From Sphingopyxis sp. (GTDB lineage: Bacteria > Pseudomonadota > Alphaproteobacteria > Sphingomonadales > Sphingomonadaceae), in NCBI RefSeq assembly GCF_016704835.1, contig NZ_JADIZJ010000002.1, positions 124,001 to 188,000 of the forward strand: a stretch of 64,000 nt of DNA, written 5' to 3'. Shown here piece by piece: positions 43,921-53,345 of this stretch (position 1 is the stretch's first letter; each line of letters starts with the position of its first letter). The position numbers were made by a program, and so were the translations under genes. The notes under the pieces were generated by a model that was not told the origin of the DNA, did not search any database, and saw only the letters and a list, made by a program, of their open reading frames with translations.

Positions 43921-45030
43921 TCAACCGGGGTCAGCCAGCAACTCGAACCCGCTGGTCGCCATCGTCTGGCCGTTGACGATCAGCTCGACATCGTGCCGCC
44001 CCGGATGATGCCGCCGCGTACTGAAATCACGAATGATCTGACTGATACGCAGTGCGACGGTGTCGCCCCCCGCGAGCTCGAACGTCTTCCACTTGAACAC
44101 CTTCGCCGCGCTTTTACCGCCGGCGCGTGCATAATGGACGCGGTAATCGACAACCAAAGGCTGATTCGCAATCGAATCCGAAACAACTTCGGCGGTGATC
44201 GCGATCCGATCGCCCAGCCGCACCGCCGATGGATCGATCGCAAACTTGCGCACCGTCACGGCCGCGCCATGGCCGACGCCGATCAGCGCCAGCGCGCGCG
44301 CCTCGCCCTGTTTGATCAGGGTGCGCAGTGCGTGACGGATGATCCAGGCCGTGTGAACGTTGTCGCTTGGCCAGTCCGCCAGCCGATCGAGCAGCCAGTC
44401 GGAGCGGTCCTTGGCAATGTCGTTGAGATGATTGGCGACCGATTTGCGCACATAGAGGCTGGGGTCGGCTTTCAGCGCCTCGAGAATATGCGCCGCGCGG
44501 GTCGGATCGGCTTTTAGCGCGGGAACGCGCGCCGCCCAAGGCAGCCGCGGGCGCGCGCCTTCGCTCGCCAGCCGCCGGACATGCTCGTTGTCGCTGCCTG
44601 CCCATCGCGCCATCGTAGCCAGCGCGCGGTCCGCGTCCTGCGCCAGATACGGCCGGATCGCGAATTCGGCGGTGCCAAAGCGCGTCAGCGTGGCGAGCGC
44701 ATCCATCGACCGGTCAAACTCGTCAACGCCGTATCTCGCCACATATTCGGTCACCGCGATCGCCTGAAACCCGTGCGTCAGCCGTGGGGCCATCGCCCCG
44801 ATGATGTCCAGCGCCGCCGCATAGTCGACGGGTAACGCGCGATACAGGGCGTCGGCGATGTGGCGGACCCGTTCCATGATCGAGAGCGTGTCGAGGCCGT
44901 TGGTGGCCGACGCAAGGAATGCCGTCCGGTCAAATCGCGGCGAAGCGGCGGCGCCCGCATTGGCGATCGTCACCAGGGCTTGCGGACCCAAAATGTCCTT
45001 CAGCAAGGCAGGGCTGGAGCTGTCCGTCAT
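43921..45030 (-). CDS. DNA alkylation repair protein (AlkC/AlkD HEAT-repeat type)
   Basis: A 369-residue alpha-helical repeat protein of the AlkC/AlkD DNA glycosylase group, which removes N3/N7-alkylated purines. The pattern includes FGTAEFAIRPYLAQDADRALATMARWAGSDNEHVRRLASEGARPRLPWA and ADPSLYVRKSVANHLNDIAKDRSDWLL, which are typical of AlkC. The last ~110 residues (VRLGDRIAITAEVVSDSIANQPLVVDYRVHYAR...) look like a beta-sandwich (Ig-like) domain, as in a subset of AlkC proteins. The stop of the outer-membrane efflux gene and this start are close but the reading direction is the same only for minus-strand neighbours; regulation is not visible. Confidence 0.8.
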   Translation of the reverse strand: MTDSSSPALLKDILGPQALVTIANAGAAASPRFDRTAFLASATNGLDTLSIMERVRHIADALYRALPVDYAAALDIIGAMAPRLTHGFQAIAVTEYVARYGVDEFDRSMDALATLTRFGTAEFAIRPYLAQDADRALATMARWAGSDNEHVRRLASEGARPRLPWAARVPALKADPTRAAHILEALKADPSLYVRKSVANHLNDIAKDRSDWLLDRLADWPSDNVHTAWIIRHALRTLIKQGEARALALIGVGHGAAVTVRKFAIDPSAVRLGDRIAITAEVVSDSIANQPLVVDYRVHYARAGGKSAAKVFKWKTFELAGGDTVALRISQIIRDFSTRRHHPGRHDVELIVNGQTMATSGFELLADPG

Positions 45031-45042
45031 CGGCCTGGCCGC

Positions 45043-46443
45043 TCAGCGCCGCTCGACCAGCCCGCCGCCCAGCGCGACATACAGCGTCACCAGGTTGTCG
45101 ACCTGCGCGCGGCGCAGTTCGATCAGCGTCTGTTCTGCCGCGAACAGATTGCGTTCGGCATCGAGCACTTCGAGATAGGTCGACACACCTTCGCGGTACC
45201 GCTTGCGTGCCAGGTCGGCGATCTGGCGCTGCGCCAGCGTGCCGCGCTCCTGCCCCTCGACCTGCTCGGCCAGATAGCGGCGCCCGGCGAGCGCATCGGC
45301 GACTTCGCGGAACGCGCCCTGGACGGTGCGTTCATAGGTCGCGACCGCGATATTCTCGCGCGCCTCGGCGACGGTCAGATTGCCCTTGTTCCGCCCGAAG
45401 TCGAAGATCGGCAGACTGATTGACGGGCCAAAGCTCCACCCGAATCCGTCGTTGCTGAACAAATTATCGAGCGACCCCGATGCGAAGCCGAGATTGCCGG
45501 TCAGCGCGATCGACGGGAAAAAAGCTGCACGCGCGGCGCCGATATTCGCGCGCGCGGCGCGCAACCGTTCTTCCGCTGCCAGGATGTCGGGACGTGCGAC
45601 CAGCAGATCCGACGGCAGGCCAGCGGTCAGCAACGGCGACTGACCCTGCGCGACGAGCGGCAGCGGCGCGGGCAGGGGGCCGGCCACGGGTCCGCCGGTC
45701 AGCACGGTTAGAAAATTATCGGCCTGCGACTTGCCGAGCTTCAGGCTGGCGAGCTGGGTTTCGGCCTGCGTCAGCAGCGTTTCCGATTGGCGGTAATCAA
45801 GTGCCGAGGTCACCCCCGCGTCGAGCCGCCGCCGGGCGATCCGCAGCCCTTCCTTGCGGCTGGTCACCGTTGCTTCGGCGAGCGCGATCTGTTCGGTCGC
45901 ACCGCGCGAGGCGAAATAGGTCGACGCCACATCGCGGATCAGCGCCAGCCGGAACGCCCGCTCGGCCTGCTCGGTCGCCAGATACTGGCTGCGCGCCGCT
46001 TCGGACAGGTTCTTGACGCGTCCCCAGAAATCGAGCTCGAACGAGGTCACCCCGACCCCGACCGAATAGCGGCTGGTCGTGTCGGTCCCGGCGCCGGTCA
46101 GCGACGGCCCGCGGCTGCGCGCCGCATCGGCGCTGGCCCCCACCGTGGGCAGGCGGTTGGCGTCCTGGATCCGGTACAGCCCACGCGCTTCCTCGATCTG
46201 CGCAACGGCCACAACGATGTCGCGGTTGCGCTCGATCGCCTGCGTGATCAGCACTTCGAGCTGCTGGTCGGCGAAGAAATCCTGCCACGCCACATCGGTC
46301 GCGCGCTGGCCCAGCGTCACATCGCCGGCGAACGCCTGCGGGTATTGGGGCGCGGTGGGCAGCGCCGGGCGCTCGTGCGGCGGCGCCATGTTGACGCACC
46401 CGGCGAGCTTTGTCGACGCGACGAGTGCGATCAGCTTACGCAT
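45043..46443 (-). CDS. RND efflux outer-membrane lipoprotein (NodT/OprM family)
   Basis: A 466-residue TolC-like channel, the outer-membrane part of the tripartite pump. The lipoprotein signal MRKLIALVASTKLAGC has lipobox LAGC. The two OEP repeats are visible: ...QLEVLITQAIERNRDIVVAVAQIEEARGLYRIQDANRLPTV... and RPDILAAEERLRAARANIGAARAAFFPSIALTG. I start at MRKL (46443), which has GAGGAG upstream and overlaps the pump gene stop by 8 bp. It is the third gene of the MFP-RND-OMF operon. Confidence 0.93.
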   Translation of the reverse strand: MRKLIALVASTKLAGCVNMAPPHERPALPTAPQYPQAFAGDVTLGQRATDVAWQDFFADQQLEVLITQAIERNRDIVVAVAQIEEARGLYRIQDANRLPTVGASADAARSRGPSLTGAGTDTTSRYSVGVGVTSFELDFWGRVKNLSEAARSQYLATEQAERAFRLALIRDVASTYFASRGATEQIALAEATVTSRKEGLRIARRRLDAGVTSALDYRQSETLLTQAETQLASLKLGKSQADNFLTVLTGGPVAGPLPAPLPLVAQGQSPLLTAGLPSDLLVARPDILAAEERLRAARANIGAARAAFFPSIALTGNLGFASGSLDNLFSNDGFGWSFGPSISLPIFDFGRNKGNLTVAEARENIAVATYERTVQGAFREVADALAGRRYLAEQVEGQERGTLAQRQIADLARKRYREGVSTYLEVLDAERNLFAAEQTLIELRRAQVDNLVTLYVALGGGLVERR

Positions 46444-49400
46444 GTCCGGGCTCCTCATGATGGCCTTTTTCTCCCGGTGCTGGCGGTCGTTTGCGGCTGA
46501 TCCACTGGCGTACCGACAGATAGAATAGCGGGATGAAAAAGATGCCGAGCAGGGTCGCCGCGATCATGCCGCCCATCACGCCCGACCCGACCGCGATCCG
46601 GCTCGCCGCACCCGCACCGCTCGCGATGACGAGCGGCACCATGCCGAGGATGAATGCCAGGCTGGTCATGATGATCGGGCGCAGGCGCAGCTTCACCGCT
46701 TCCATGACTGCGTCGTGGGTCGATTTGCCTTCGGCTTCCTGCTCGATCGCGAATTCGACGATCAGGATCGCATTTTTTGCCGACAGGCCGATGATCGTGA
46801 TCAACCCGACGTTGAAATAGATGTCGGCGCTAAGCCCGCGGAACATCGAGAACAATACCGCGCCAAGAACGCCGAGCGGCACCACCAGCAGCACCGATAC
46901 CGGCACCGACCAGCTTTCGTACAGCGCCGCGAGCAGCAGGAAGACGACCACCAGTGACAATCCGAGCAGCAGCCCGATCTGCCCAGCCGACTGCTTCTCT
47001 TCATACGAAATGCCGGTCCACTCGTACGCGAACCCCGCGGGCAGCGCCTGCGCCAGTCGCTCCATCTCCGCCATCGCCTCGCCGGTCGACTGCCCCGGCG
47101 CGGGTTCGCCCGAAATCGTCATCGCGGGATAGCCGTTGTACCGCTGGAGCTGCGGCGCCTCGGCGGTCCATTCGGCCGTGCTGAACGACCCGAACGGCAC
47201 CATGTCGCCGTTGGCGCTGCGCACGCGCAGTTCCACCACATCCTGCGGCGTCATCCGGCTCGCGGCATCGGCCTGGAGCAGCACGCGTAGGACGCGGCCT
47301 TCGCGGGTGAAGTCATTGGCATAGGCACTGCCAAAGGTGATCGCGAGCGTCGCATTGACGTCGCCGATCGACAGCCCGAGCGCGCGCGCCTTGATCCGGT
47401 CGATGTCGACCTTCAGCACTGGCGCATCCTCCTGTCCTTCGGGACGAACATTGCCAAGCAGCTTGCTCTGCATCGCGCCGCCCAGCATCTGGTTGCGCGC
47501 ACCGATCAGCGCCGCTCGCCCGTTGCCGGCGCGGTCCTGCAGTTTGAAGGTAAAGCCGCTCGCGGTACCCAGTTCGGCAATCGATGGCGGGCTGAGCGAA
47601 AAAACGAACGCCTCCTTGATTCCCGAAAACACCCCCATCGCTTTGCCGGCAATCGCATCGGCACCATCGCCGTCGCCCGTGCGCTCGTCCCAGGGTTTTA
47701 GCGGCGTGAACATGATCGCATTCGCCTGGCCCTGCCCGAAAAAGCTGAAGCCGTTGACCAGCACGACATTGGCGACCTGCGGCTGCTCGGCGAAAAAGGC
47801 TTTGACCTGCTTGGTCGCTTCGTTGGTGCGCTGGGTCGTCGCGCCGGGGGGCGCCTGGACGACGGTGATCAGATAGCCCTGATCTTCTTGCGGCAGGAAC
47901 GAGCCAGGCAGACGCGTGAACAAGAGTGCAGTGACCGCGACGAGCGCCAGGAATACCCCCAGCCAGCGCAGCGGTGCCGACAGCATCTTACCGACCCCGC
48001 CCTGATAGCGATCGGTGGTGCGTCCGAACCAGCCATTGAACCAGCCGAAGAAGCGGTCGGCGCGCTCACCGATCGGCCCGCTGCGCTTGGTCTGATCATG
48101 CGGCTTCAGCAGCGTAGCGCACAGCGCCGGGGTCAGCGTCAGCGCGAGCAGCGCCGAAAATGCAATCGAAATTGCCAGCGTTATCGAAAACTGGCGATAG
48201 ATGCCGCCAGTCGATCCAGGGAAGAACGCCATCGGGATGAACACCGCGATCAGCACTAGCGTGATACCGATGATCGCGCTGGTGATCTGCGTCATCGCCT
48301 TCACCGTCGCCTCATAGGGCGACAGATGTTCCTCGTTCATCAGGCGCTCGACATTCTCGATCACGACGATTGCGTCGTCGACCAGAATGCCGATCGCCAG
48401 CACCATGCCGAACAGCGTCAGCACGTTGATCGAAAAACCGAACATCCACAGCCCCAGGCACGCGCCGGCCAGCGCAATCGGGACCACGATCGTCGGGATG
48501 ACGGTCGCGCGCCAGTTCTGCAGAAAGAGGAACATCACCAGGAACACCAGCACCATCGCTTCGGCCAGCGTGATAACGACCTCTTCGATCGACAACTGGA
48601 TGAAGGGGGTCGTGTCATAAGGGATCGACCAGCTGATGTCGGGCGGGAAGCCTTTCGACAGTGTCTCCATCCGCTCGCGGATACCCGCCTCGGTCGACAG
48701 CGCGTTGGCGCCGGGGGTCAGCTGGACCGCCATGCCCGCCATCGGCTTGCCGTTGAGCTCGGAGGAAAACAGATAGCTGGCCGAACCCAGCTCGACGCGC
48801 CCGACATCGCCCAGCGTCACCGCTGAGCCGTCAGGGTTGGCGCGCAGGATGATGCCCGCAAACTGCTCCGGGGTGGTGAAGCGGCCCTGCGTCGTGATCA
48901 CGGCGTTGAGCTGCGCGCCCTTGGCGAGCGGCTGGTCGCCCAACTGCCCGCCCGGTGTCTGGCTGTTCTGTTCCTGAACCGCACCCAGCGCTTCGGCGGG
49001 CGACAGGTTGTAACTCGACAACTTTTGTGGATCGAGCCAGATCCGCATCGCATATTCGGGCGCAAACGCCTGCACATTGCCGACGCCGTTCACCCGCCGC
49101 AGCTCGTCGAGCACGCGTGTATTCGCGAAATTATTGACCTCCATCGGGTCGGTCTCGCCGCTTTTCGAGGTGATCGCGACGATCAGCAGAAAACCCGAAT
49201 TGGCCTCGGTCACCGAAACGCCCTGGCGGCGGACATCCTCGGGCAGGCGCTGTTCGACGCGGCGCAGGCGGTTCTGCACCTCCATCTGGGCGTTATCGAT
49301 ATCGGTCCCCGCCTCGAAGGTCAGGGTAATCGACGCGGTCCCGTTCGATTCGCTGGTCGAGGCCATATAGAGGAAACCCTCCACCCCATTCAGTTCCTGC

Positions 49401-49600
49401 TCGATGACCTGGGTGACATTCTGTTCCAGCGTCTTGGCGTCGGCGCCCGGATAGGTGACCCCGATCGTCAGCGACGGCGGCGCCACCGAGGGATATTGCT
49501 CGACCGGCAGACTGCGCAGCGCGATGATGCCCGACAGCAGGATGCCGATGGCGATGACCCACGAAAAAATCGGGCGGTCGATGAAAAAGCGGGGGGTCAT
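46436..49600 (-). CDS. RND multidrug efflux pump, inner-membrane HAE1-type transporter (AcrB-like)
   Basis: A 1054-residue proton-driven exporter. The N terminus MTPRFFIDRPIFSWVIAIGI is the family signature, and length and the twelve-helix, two-large-loop plan match AcrB. The proton relay aspartates lie in GILVDDAIVVIENVERL. Substrates are likely hydrophobic antibiotics, detergents or plant compounds, but are not fixed by sequence. The start at 49600 has CGGGAG upstream; earlier residues in the same frame are not family-like. It is the second gene of the operon, with short gaps on both sides. Confidence 0.96.
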   Translation of the reverse strand: MTPRFFIDRPIFSWVIAIGILLSGIIALRSLPVEQYPSVAPPSLTIGVTYPGADAKTLEQNVTQVIEQELNGVEGFLYMASTSESNGTASITLTFEAGTDIDNAQMEVQNRLRRVEQRLPEDVRRQGVSVTEANSGFLLIVAITSKSGETDPMEVNNFANTRVLDELRRVNGVGNVQAFAPEYAMRIWLDPQKLSSYNLSPAEALGAVQEQNSQTPGGQLGDQPLAKGAQLNAVITTQGRFTTPEQFAGIILRANPDGSAVTLGDVGRVELGSASYLFSSELNGKPMAGMAVQLTPGANALSTEAGIRERMETLSKGFPPDISWSIPYDTTPFIQLSIEEVVITLAEAMVLVFLVMFLFLQNWRATVIPTIVVPIALAGACLGLWMFGFSINVLTLFGMVLAIGILVDDAIVVIENVERLMNEEHLSPYEATVKAMTQITSAIIGITLVLIAVFIPMAFFPGSTGGIYRQFSITLAISIAFSALLALTLTPALCATLLKPHDQTKRSGPIGERADRFFGWFNGWFGRTTDRYQGGVGKMLSAPLRWLGVFLALVAVTALLFTRLPGSFLPQEDQGYLITVVQAPPGATTQRTNEATKQVKAFFAEQPQVANVVLVNGFSFFGQGQANAIMFTPLKPWDERTGDGDGADAIAGKAMGVFSGIKEAFVFSLSPPSIAELGTASGFTFKLQDRAGNGRAALIGARNQMLGGAMQSKLLGNVRPEGQEDAPVLKVDIDRIKARALGLSIGDVNATLAITFGSAYANDFTREGRVLRVLLQADAASRMTPQDVVELRVRSANGDMVPFGSFSTAEWTAEAPQLQRYNGYPAMTISGEPAPGQSTGEAMAEMERLAQALPAGFAYEWTGISYEEKQSAGQIGLLLGLSLVVVFLLLAALYESWSVPVSVLLVVPLGVLGAVLFSMFRGLSADIYFNVGLITIIGLSAKNAILIVEFAIEQEAEGKSTHDAVMEAVKLRLRPIIMTSLAFILGMVPLVIASGAGAASRIAVGSGVMGGMIAATLLGIFFIPLFYLSVRQWISRKRPPAPGEKGHHEEPGHA

Positions 49601-49611
49601 GATCGCTCCCG

Positions 49612-50760
49612 TCAGCGCTTCGACGCGGATTTGGCCGCCGTCGGGCTGGCGATCCGCACCGGCTGCCCCGGCTGAATCTTTTGCAGTCCGTCCACGACCA
49701 CCCGGTCGCCCGGTTTCAATCCCTCCAGGATCGCCCATTGCCCGGCCAGCATGGTGCCGAGTTTGACCGGGCGCGCCGTCGGGATATTCTTGGCGTCGAG
49801 CACCATCACCGTCGCCGCATCGGCGGTCAGCTTGACGGCGCGCTGGGGGATCAGGACGCCGTCGGACCGATTGCCGACGAACATCCGCGCGCGCACGAAC
49901 TGACCGGGCAACAGCGCGTCGGCCGGGTTGGGGAATTCGGCGCGCAGCGCGGCGGTGCCGGTGCCTTCGTCGATCGACAGGTCCAGGAAATCGAGATGGC
50001 CGACGATCGGATAGGCGCGCCCGTCTTCCAAAATCAACTGCACCTCGACGCGCTCGAGCTCGGGCACCCGCAGCTTGCCCGATGCAACATCGCGGCGGAT
50101 CGCCATCAGGTCCGAACTCGACTGGCCGAAATTGACATAGACGCGGTCGATCTGTTCGATCGTGGTCAGCAAGGTGCCGGCCCCGGCGCTGACCAGCGCC
50201 CCCTCGGTCACTTCGGCGCGCCGCGCGCGGCCCGAAATCGGGGCGGTGACGGTGGCATAACCCAGGTTGAGACGCGCCGATTCCAGATTGGCCCGCGCTG
50301 CTGCGACATCGGCCTCGGCGGTGCGTTGCTGCGCGATCGCGGCGTCATATTCCTGCTTGCCGATTGCCTGGTCGGCGAGCAGCGGCTGGTATCGGTTCAC
50401 CACCTGCCGCGCGTTGGCCGCAGTCGCCTGCGCGCGGGCCAGCTGGGCGCGTGCGGCATTGGCACTGGCGCTGAGCTGGCGGGGGTCGATGTGGAACAGC
50501 GCGGTGCCGGCGGATACGACACTGCCTTCGTCGAACAATCGCCGTTCGACGATGCCGTCGACCCGGGCGCGCACTTCAGCGGTACGGAACGCCTGCACGC
50601 GGCCGGGCAGTTCGATGACATTGGGCACCATCTGGGTGCGGATCGTGACGATGGTCACTTCAGGCGGCGGCGGGGGCGGGGGCGCTTCGGGCGCGCAGGC
50701 GGTGAACACCAGGGTGAGCGCAGCGATGCTGGCGCTGGCAAAGGAACGAGCGCGACTCAT
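49612..50760 (-). CDS. RND efflux periplasmic adaptor (membrane fusion protein)
   Basis: A 382-residue MexA/AcrA-type adaptor. It has a lipoprotein-like signal (LTLVFTACAPEA) followed by a proline run. The biotinyl-lipoyl half motif FRTAEVRARVDGIVERRLFDEGSVVSAGTALFHID, a coiled-coil hairpin (NAARAQLARAQATAANARQVV...), and the second half GYATVTAPISGRARRAEVTEGALVSAG are all present. It links the pump to the outer-membrane channel. It is the first gene of the operon, divergent from a TetR gene with 109 bp between the two starts. Confidence 0.94.
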   Translation of the reverse strand: MSRARSFASASIAALTLVFTACAPEAPPPPPPPEVTIVTIRTQMVPNVIELPGRVQAFRTAEVRARVDGIVERRLFDEGSVVSAGTALFHIDPRQLSASANAARAQLARAQATAANARQVVNRYQPLLADQAIGKQEYDAAIAQQRTAEADVAAARANLESARLNLGYATVTAPISGRARRAEVTEGALVSAGAGTLLTTIEQIDRVYVNFGQSSSDLMAIRRDVASGKLRVPELERVEVQLILEDGRAYPIVGHLDFLDLSIDEGTGTAALRAEFPNPADALLPGQFVRARMFVGNRSDGVLIPQRAVKLTADAATVMVLDAKNIPTARPVKLGTMLAGQWAILEGLKPGDRVVVDGLQKIQPGQPVRIASPTAAKSASKR

Positions 50761-50827
50761 AAGAACCCCTGAATAATGCTGTAATGTGATGCGTGGATGG
50801 CGCAAAAATACCTTGCGCAAAGCGGCG

Positions 50828-50843
50828 TGTAATTTACATTACA
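50828..50843. promoter_or_regulatory. Inverted repeat, candidate operator of the efflux repressor
   Basis: TGTAAT-TTAC-ATTACA, a perfect 6/6 inverted repeat with 4-bp spacer, lies between the divergent TetR and efflux genes. A second TGTAAT occurs at 50780-50785. Position and form suit an AcrR/TtgR-type operator that controls both directions. Binding is inferred. Confidence 0.65.
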
Positions 50844-50869
50844 GAAAAGCACAAGGGAGAGAAACACGG

Positions 50870-51505
50870 ATGCAACCGTCCGACTTGCTGGATTGTCCGA
50901 TGGAGCCGTTATCGCTGCGCGAGCGCCGCCGCGATGCGATCCTCGACGCCGCCGAAGCGCTGTTCCTCGAACAGGGCTATGAGCGGACCAGTCTCGCCGA
51001 AATCGTCAAACAATCGGGCGGATCGCTCGCGACGCTTTATGACTTGTTCGGCAACAAGCAGGGGCTGCTCCACGCCATTGCGTCGCGATGGGGCAATGAA
51101 GCCCGGTCCCAGCCGGCCGAATGTATGGCGATGACGGATTTGTCGAATGTCGAATTGCTGAAGGGCTATGCACATCGACAATGCGACCGGATGCGCTCGC
51201 CGCGCTCCGTCGCCTTGATGCGGATGCTGATTTCGGAAAGCTTGCGCGATCGCGATTTCGCGCTGCAAATTTATCGCGACCTGCACATCCCGGCGACCGA
51301 GGAACTGTCGACGCTGTTCGCCGAATGGGCGGCAACAGGTCAGGCCGAAATCGACGATCCCGAAGCGGCGGCGAAATTGCTGCTCAGCATCGTGATCGGC
51401 GATTCCATGCTCCATACGCTTGCGGGGCTCGAAAACGAATGGCTCGACAATGAAGAGCTCGACTGGCGGCTCCAGCCGTTTCTATCGCATTTCAGAATCA
51501 TTTAG
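50870..51505 (+). CDS. TetR-family repressor of the efflux operon
   Basis: A 211-residue TetR protein. The HTH is RERRRDAILDAAEALFLEQGYERTSLAEIVKQSGGSLATLYDLFGNKQGLLHAI. The C-terminal part resembles the AefR-like TetR_C domain (MRSPRSVALMRMLISESLRD...ALQIYRDLHIPATEELSTLFAEWAATGQ). I start at the ATG at 50870, which follows AAGGGA. It is divergent from the efflux operon and an inverted repeat separates them, so it probably represses the pump. Confidence 0.9.
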   Translation: MQPSDLLDCPMEPLSLRERRRDAILDAAEALFLEQGYERTSLAEIVKQSGGSLATLYDLFGNKQGLLHAIASRWGNEARSQPAECMAMTDLSNVELLKGYAHRQCDRMRSPRSVALMRMLISESLRDRDFALQIYRDLHIPATEELSTLFAEWAATGQAEIDDPEAAAKLLLSIVIGDSMLHTLAGLENEWLDNEELDWRLQPFLSHFRII

Positions 51506-51542
51506 GGTGCTGACGCCAGGTGGCATCGACGGCGCGCGCCTG

Positions 51543-51558
51543 TTGACATGACTGTCAA
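51543..51558. promoter_or_regulatory. Inverted repeat upstream of MFS transporter
   Basis: TTGACA-TGAC-TGTCAA is a perfect 6/6 inverted repeat with a 4-bp spacer, 42 bp before the MFS start. It may be an operator; the left half also matches a -35 hexamer. No regulator for it is adjacent except the efflux TetR. Confidence 0.45.
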
Positions 51559-51600
51559 TAATTGAAAGCCTGCGCCTTTCGGTATCGGGAGCATCGCATC

Positions 51601-52953
51601 GTGGCCAGTACCGTCCTGTCATTGGCTGGCCAGCCCGACCAAGCAGAGGCGTTGCGCTCGCGCACCGTCGCCGCCTACGCCGCCACCGCCGGACCAACGG
51701 TCATCCTCGGCCTGCCGTTCAGCGTGTATCTGCCGCCCTATATTGCCGAGGGCGGGGTGATTTCAGTGGCGCTGGTCGGGCTGCTATTTTCGCTTACGAC
51801 GATCTGGGACGGGGTCGTCGACCCCCTGATCGGGACGATGGTCGACCGCGTTCGCACCGGACTCGGCGCCCACCGCCGCTGGATGCTGCTCGCGCTCGGG
51901 CCGCTCGCACTGCTGTTGCTCGCACTGGTGACAGTCGGTGATCGGCTGCCCTTTGCCGCGCTGTTCCTGATGATGGTGCTCTTTTACTCGAGCTACAGCC
52001 TCTATGAAGTCGCGCAATTGTCGTGGGGCTCGGCTTTGGTGCGCAACCCGCGCGAGAGCGCGCTGCTATACGGGATGCGTGACTGGTTCGCGAAGATCGC
52101 GCTGATCCTGGCGTTTGCAGCGCCTGCCGCGGCCCAAATGCTGATCCCCGGAGTCAGTTTGCAGGGCCGGATCATGGCCTATGCCAGTCTCTTCATGCTG
52201 ATGGTGCCGATCGCGCTCTACGCCATCCGCCTCGTCCCGCCGCGGGCGGTCGTTGTTGAAACCAGCATCGGCTGGCGCAGCGAGCTTCGCGCGTCGCTGG
52301 CGTTTCCGCCGCTGATGCTGCTGCTCGGGGTGCAATTTCTCAACAGCTTCGCCTTTGGCTCGCTGACGTCGCTGTTCGTCTTCTTCGCCGCCGCGGTGCT
52401 CGATCTTGACGGGCAGAGCGCGGTATTGCTGTTCGCCAGTTTCATCGGCGGGGCGATGACTTCGCCGGTCTGGACCATGCTGGCGCGCCGCTTCGGCAAA
52501 CCGCCGATGATGATGGCGATGGGTGCGCTGATCTCCGGCCTGCTGGTCGCGACATTGTTTCAACAACCTGACGGCATCGCGCAGGCGACGGGATTTTCGC
52601 TGACGCTGGGCACCGGCTTTGTCGGGCTGCTGTTCACCTACTCGATGCTCGCCGACATCATCCCGGGCGATGCCGCGCGCTGCGGACGCCCTCGCTCGGC
52701 GTTCCTCTTCGCTTTGCTCAACCTGATGCAGAAATTCGGCGTCGCGGCCGCGATTGCGGTCAGCTACCTCCTGCTCGATGTCGTAGGTTTCGATCCGAAA
52801 AATAGCCAGGCGGCGGCGCGCGAACTCCATCTCGTTTTCGTGCTCCAGCCGACGATCAGCTGGGTGATCATGATCGTACTGCTCCTATTGATGCGCCGGG
52901 CGCTGGCGCGCGAAGCCGACCCTGCACTTGCAATCGCCGCGGTGCGCCAGTAA
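51601..52953 (+). CDS. MFS transporter of the GPH (sugar:cation symporter) type
   Basis: A 450-residue twelve-helix membrane transporter. The loop after helix 2, LTTIWDGVVDPLIGTMVDRVRTGLGAHRRWML, is the glycoside-pentoside-hexuronide family signature, and FTYSMLADIIPGDAARCGRPRSAFLFALLNLMQKFGVAAA is the corresponding loop in the second half. It probably imports a glycoside or related compound with a cation. The start is a GTG at 51601 with GGGAG upstream; a longer frame is possible but less likely. An inverted repeat precedes it. Confidence 0.87.
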   Translation: MASTVLSLAGQPDQAEALRSRTVAAYAATAGPTVILGLPFSVYLPPYIAEGGVISVALVGLLFSLTTIWDGVVDPLIGTMVDRVRTGLGAHRRWMLLALGPLALLLLALVTVGDRLPFAALFLMMVLFYSSYSLYEVAQLSWGSALVRNPRESALLYGMRDWFAKIALILAFAAPAAAQMLIPGVSLQGRIMAYASLFMLMVPIALYAIRLVPPRAVVVETSIGWRSELRASLAFPPLMLLLGVQFLNSFAFGSLTSLFVFFAAAVLDLDGQSAVLLFASFIGGAMTSPVWTMLARRFGKPPMMMAMGALISGLLVATLFQQPDGIAQATGFSLTLGTGFVGLLFTYSMLADIIPGDAARCGRPRSAFLFALLNLMQKFGVAAAIAVSYLLLDVVGFDPKNSQAAARELHLVFVLQPTISWVIMIVLLLLMRRALAREADPALAIAAVRQ

Positions 52954-53112
52954 AGGCCGCTTTCATTCGGACAGATGCGCCGTTTTCGTTCCGCCTTTCG
53001 CCGACACGCTCGGGGAGGGTGGGCGGACTATTGCCCAAAAGCGCGCTTGACGCGGGGGGCGCGGCAACCCATCTGGCCCGAACCAGAGTATTTGTAGGAC
53101 AGGACGATCGAC

Positions 53113-53310
53113 ATGGCGAAAACCAGCCCGGCTGAGTTCATCAATCAGGTGCGCGCCGAAGCCAAGAAGATCGTCTGGCCCACGGGACGCGAGACGGTGC
53201 AGACGACGATCATGGTGCTGATCATGACGACGATCCTGGCGCTGTTCTTTTTCGGCGTCGACACGGTTTTCAACGCGATCGTCAGCTGGCTGACGTCGCT
53301 CGCGCGCTAA
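53113..53310 (+). CDS. secE: Preprotein translocase subunit SecE
   Basis: A 65-residue single-helix subunit of the SecYEG channel. The family pattern is short: SPAEFINQVRAEAKKIVWPTGRETVQTTIMVLIMTTILALFFFGVDTVFNAIV, with the conserved KKIVWP motif. It is upstream of nusG, the usual order, with 35 bp between. No tRNA-Trp, frequently found just before secE, was seen in the preceding 160 bp. Confidence 0.95.
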   Translation: MAKTSPAEFINQVRAEAKKIVWPTGRETVQTTIMVLIMTTILALFFFGVDTVFNAIVSWLTSLAR

Positions 53311-53345
53311 ACGCCGCGGCTTTCAGGGACAGGATACGGACACAC

